This document shows, piece by piece, positions 12,557 to 14,073 of a DNA stretch of 14,073 nt; the stretch's first letter is position 1, and the number at the start of each line of letters is the position of its first letter. The position numbers and the translations under genes are program-made. The stretch covers positions 1-14,073 of the forward strand of contig CAYPCM010000018.1 of NCBI GenBank assembly GCA_964409225.1. Reading direction: 5' to 3'. The DNA is from JACPXH01 sp964409225 (lineage in GTDB: Bacteria; Patescibacteriota; Minisyncoccia; JACPXH01). The notes under the pieces were generated by a model. That model searched no databases. It saw only the letters and a program-made list of their open reading frames with translations, and was not told the DNA's origin.

Positions 12557-13957
12557 ATGCGGACGATTTGGATCTTGTTGCTCGTGGCGATCCAGCTCCA
12601 GCTCTTTTCACAACCTAGTTTTGCCACGATCGCTGAGCATGGCGACGCGGCAGACCTTTCCGCCGCGGCCGACGTTGTGATCCACGGCATTGTCGCCAAT
12701 GTCAGCGCCGTGGTGGATGGCGGTGCCATCATCACCGCCGTTACGCTCGAAGTACTCGAGATACGCAAGGGTACGGCCAATTCTCCCCTCACCTTTTATG
12801 TCTTCGGCGGGGCAGTCGGAGATCTCGCACTGGGAACCCCCAGCAGACCTGCGCCGGAAGTAGGTGAGGAAGTGGTGGTTTTCCTTATTTGGTCCGCCGG
12901 CCGCCTGTGGCTGCTCAACGACGCCTTGGGATACTACCGGATTATTCTCAAAGGCGGCCGGCGTTACGCGACTCGCGATCTGCGAGGATTTCGGTTCCTC
13001 GTACCGCAGGTCGGAATCCGCAAGGCGGCGCTGCAGCCCGGTCAAATCGAAGAAATTCCGGCTGAAATGCTTGGCATTTCGAGCCGACCGGGACTCGCGA
13101 AGTCCTTCGACCGGAACCAGACGCGGTCGGGCCGTTACGAATGGTGGGCAACCGAGCGGATGCCCGTTCTCTTCCGGCTGAATTCCGCGGCCTACGCCGC
13201 CGCCGGGTTCAACGACACCAACCAATTGATCCAGGCGCTCCGCCGCGCGCTCGGCTGGTGGGACAATGCGCCCGGTTCCTACTTCGCCCTTGCGTATGGG
13301 GGAACGAGCGCCGCCCGGGCCGAACTCGACTTCAGAAACACCGTAACCACCCGGGCGCTCAGCGCCATCAACCCACGCATCTTGGCGCGCGCCCAGTGGT
13401 ACGCGCATCGCGTCACGGGCGAGATCGCTGATTGCGACGTCGTGTTGAACAGCGATCGGCGGCCTGACCTCGAGATACTCGAGGGCGGATGGGCCCACGA
13501 GATCGGACATTGTGTTGGCTTGAGCCATTCGGCCGATCCCGGCGCGCTCATGTACGACACGTATAACGAGCAAGTCGGGCTTGCCATGGACGACCTCGCC
13601 GGGCTCCAGCGGATATACCCCACCCCGAGGCGACTGGCCAGTGATGGCGTCCCGGAAGTGTACCTCTGGCCGGCCAGCGGGGCTCGCGTTCCGGGAGCGA
13701 TCAACGTAGAACTGCACCTACTGCAGGCAGGAGGCAGACAACGTCTCCGGTCCGCAACGCTGATCGCCAATGGGATAAATTTCACTTCAGCCCTCCAGTC
13801 TGCCAACGGCTATCCCACGCCCGAGGGCTGGGTGCTGAACTTCCCCGGCGTGCAGTTCCCGCAGCTCGGCTTTGAACAGACCATGGCGATCACGGTCTGC
13901 CTCGTCAATGAACTCAACCGGCAAACCTGCCAAAGCGTAACCTACACGCTATGGTAG
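12557..13957 (+). CDS. Secreted matrixin-like zinc metalloprotease
   Basis: 466 residues. An N-terminal signal peptide (hydrophobic about 3-16, likely cleavage near FAT-IAEH). The N-terminal domain (about 30-130) with VVIHGIVANVS, TLEVLEIRKGT and APEVGEEVVVFL is one I recall in front of matrixin domains in environmental, often acidobacterial, proteins. The catalytic domain follows, with zinc motif HEIGHCVGLSH (H314, E315, H318, H324) and Met-turn in GALMYDTYN (M332), ending DDLAGLQRIYP. The C-terminal region (about 370-466) looks like a beta-sandwich. The zinc motif and Met-turn support metzincin peptidase activity outside the cell; the substrate is unknown. The gene has its own promoter and terminator on the opposite strand from its neighbours, with a canonical ribosome binding site. 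Acquisition by transfer is possible. Confidence 0.88.
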   Translation: MRTIWILLLVAIQLQLFSQPSFATIAEHGDAADLSAAADVVIHGIVANVSAVVDGGAIITAVTLEVLEIRKGTANSPLTFYVFGGAVGDLALGTPSRPAPEVGEEVVVFLIWSAGRLWLLNDALGYYRIILKGGRRYATRDLRGFRFLVPQVGIRKAALQPGQIEEIPAEMLGISSRPGLAKSFDRNQTRSGRYEWWATERMPVLFRLNSAAYAAAGFNDTNQLIQALRRALGWWDNAPGSYFALAYGGTSAARAELDFRNTVTTRALSAINPRILARAQWYAHRVTGEIADCDVVLNSDRRPDLEILEGGWAHEIGHCVGLSHSADPGALMYDTYNEQVGLAMDDLAGLQRIYPTPRRLASDGVPEVYLWPASGARVPGAINVELHLLQAGGRQRLRSATLIANGINFTSALQSANGYPTPEGWVLNFPGVQFPQLGFEQTMAITVCLVNELNRQTCQSVTYTLW

Positions 13958-13977
13958 GCTGTGCCGGCAGTTACTGA

Positions 13978-14020
13978 GCGCCGCCCCTCGAGACACTCGG
14001 GGCGGCGCAATTCTTTTTCT
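13978..14020 (+). terminator. Intrinsic terminator of the metalloprotease gene
   Basis: GCGCCGCCC (13978-13986) pairs with GGGCGGCGC (14000-14008), and an inner CGAG-ACA-CTCG stem is joined by a two-base bulge. A T-rich run (TTCTTTTTCT, 14011-14020) follows. It lies 20 bases after the stop codon. Confidence 0.85.
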
Positions 14021-14021
14021 G

Positions 14022-14043
14022 CGCTTTCCAACCTTAGAAAGCG
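14022..14043. other. Small inverted repeat after the terminator
   Basis: CGCTTTC (14022-14028) and GAAAGCG (14037-14043) form a perfect seven-base stem over an eight-base loop. A weaker ACACA/TGTGT pair (14044-14062) follows, then TTTCC. Possibly a back-up terminator or a regulatory site for a gene beyond the window. Confidence 0.3.
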
Positions 14044-14073
14044 ACACAAACTTCCTCTGTGTTTTCCTAATTA

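Noticed and set aside
12608..13717. Open frame of 369 codons on the minus strand opposite the metalloprotease
   Set aside because: It lies wholly antisense to a gene with signal peptide, zinc motif, promoter and terminator. Its translation is Arg/Gly/Pro-rich with no recognisable domain, as expected for antisense of GC-rich coding DNA.

Overview
The window looks like chromosome from an uncultivated bacterium, most likely Patescibacteria (CPR), probably Parcubacteria-like. This is an inference from four things: many short uncharacterised proteins of a type I associate with that group, AT-rich 'filler' repeats inside and between genes, scarce Shine-Dalgarno sequences with some start codons almost directly behind -10 boxes, and tight packing. 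TGA acts as an ordinary stop (for example at 153-155 and 1816-1818), which argues against the code-25 lineages. Almost everything is on the minus strand. One gene, a secreted metalloprotease at the right edge, is on the plus strand.

Read in the direction of minus-strand transcription (right to left), the layout has four parts. (1) 12252-9757: a GT2 polyprenyl-phosphate mannose synthase-like enzyme, then a GT-C integral membrane glycosyltransferase. (2) 9703-9272: a small His/Cys-bearing membrane protein with a near-leaderless promoter and a clear intrinsic terminator. (3) 9139-4532: a thiol-redox and metal block of a DUF1573 protein, a CcdA/DsbD-type electron carrier, a helical protein ending in Cys-Cys, a VKOR-associated-type thioredoxin, a lipobox-less anchored protein with CC and DCNHGMA motifs, a four-helix membrane protein with a CCAH motif, an anchored extracytoplasmic protein of unknown function, and a DUF5676-like protein. 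(4) 4386-1: a CopB-type (CPH) heavy-metal P1B-ATPase, a Zn-ribbon microprotein, a YVTN beta-propeller, a VIT1/CCC1-type metal transporter, and the start of an FAD/NAD(P) oxidoreductase that runs off the window.

Taken together, parts 2-4 look like a copper/iron handling and extracytoplasmic thiol-redox island. The ATPase would export metal, CcdA would pass electrons outward to the thioredoxin and perhaps to the Cys-pair proteins, and VIT/CCC1 and the oxidoreductase would deal with iron or redox stress. At least five proteins here have no function I can name.

The DNA between and inside the genes is also notable. An AT-rich repeat family lies in frame inside the catalytic P domain of the ATPase, in its N-terminal linker, in the membrane anchor of the thioredoxin and in one intergenic gap. 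A separate motif, TTCTARCGGGGTAAA and variants, occurs about five times and forms the ends of a roughly 120-bp inverted-repeat element at the strand switch (12287-12406).
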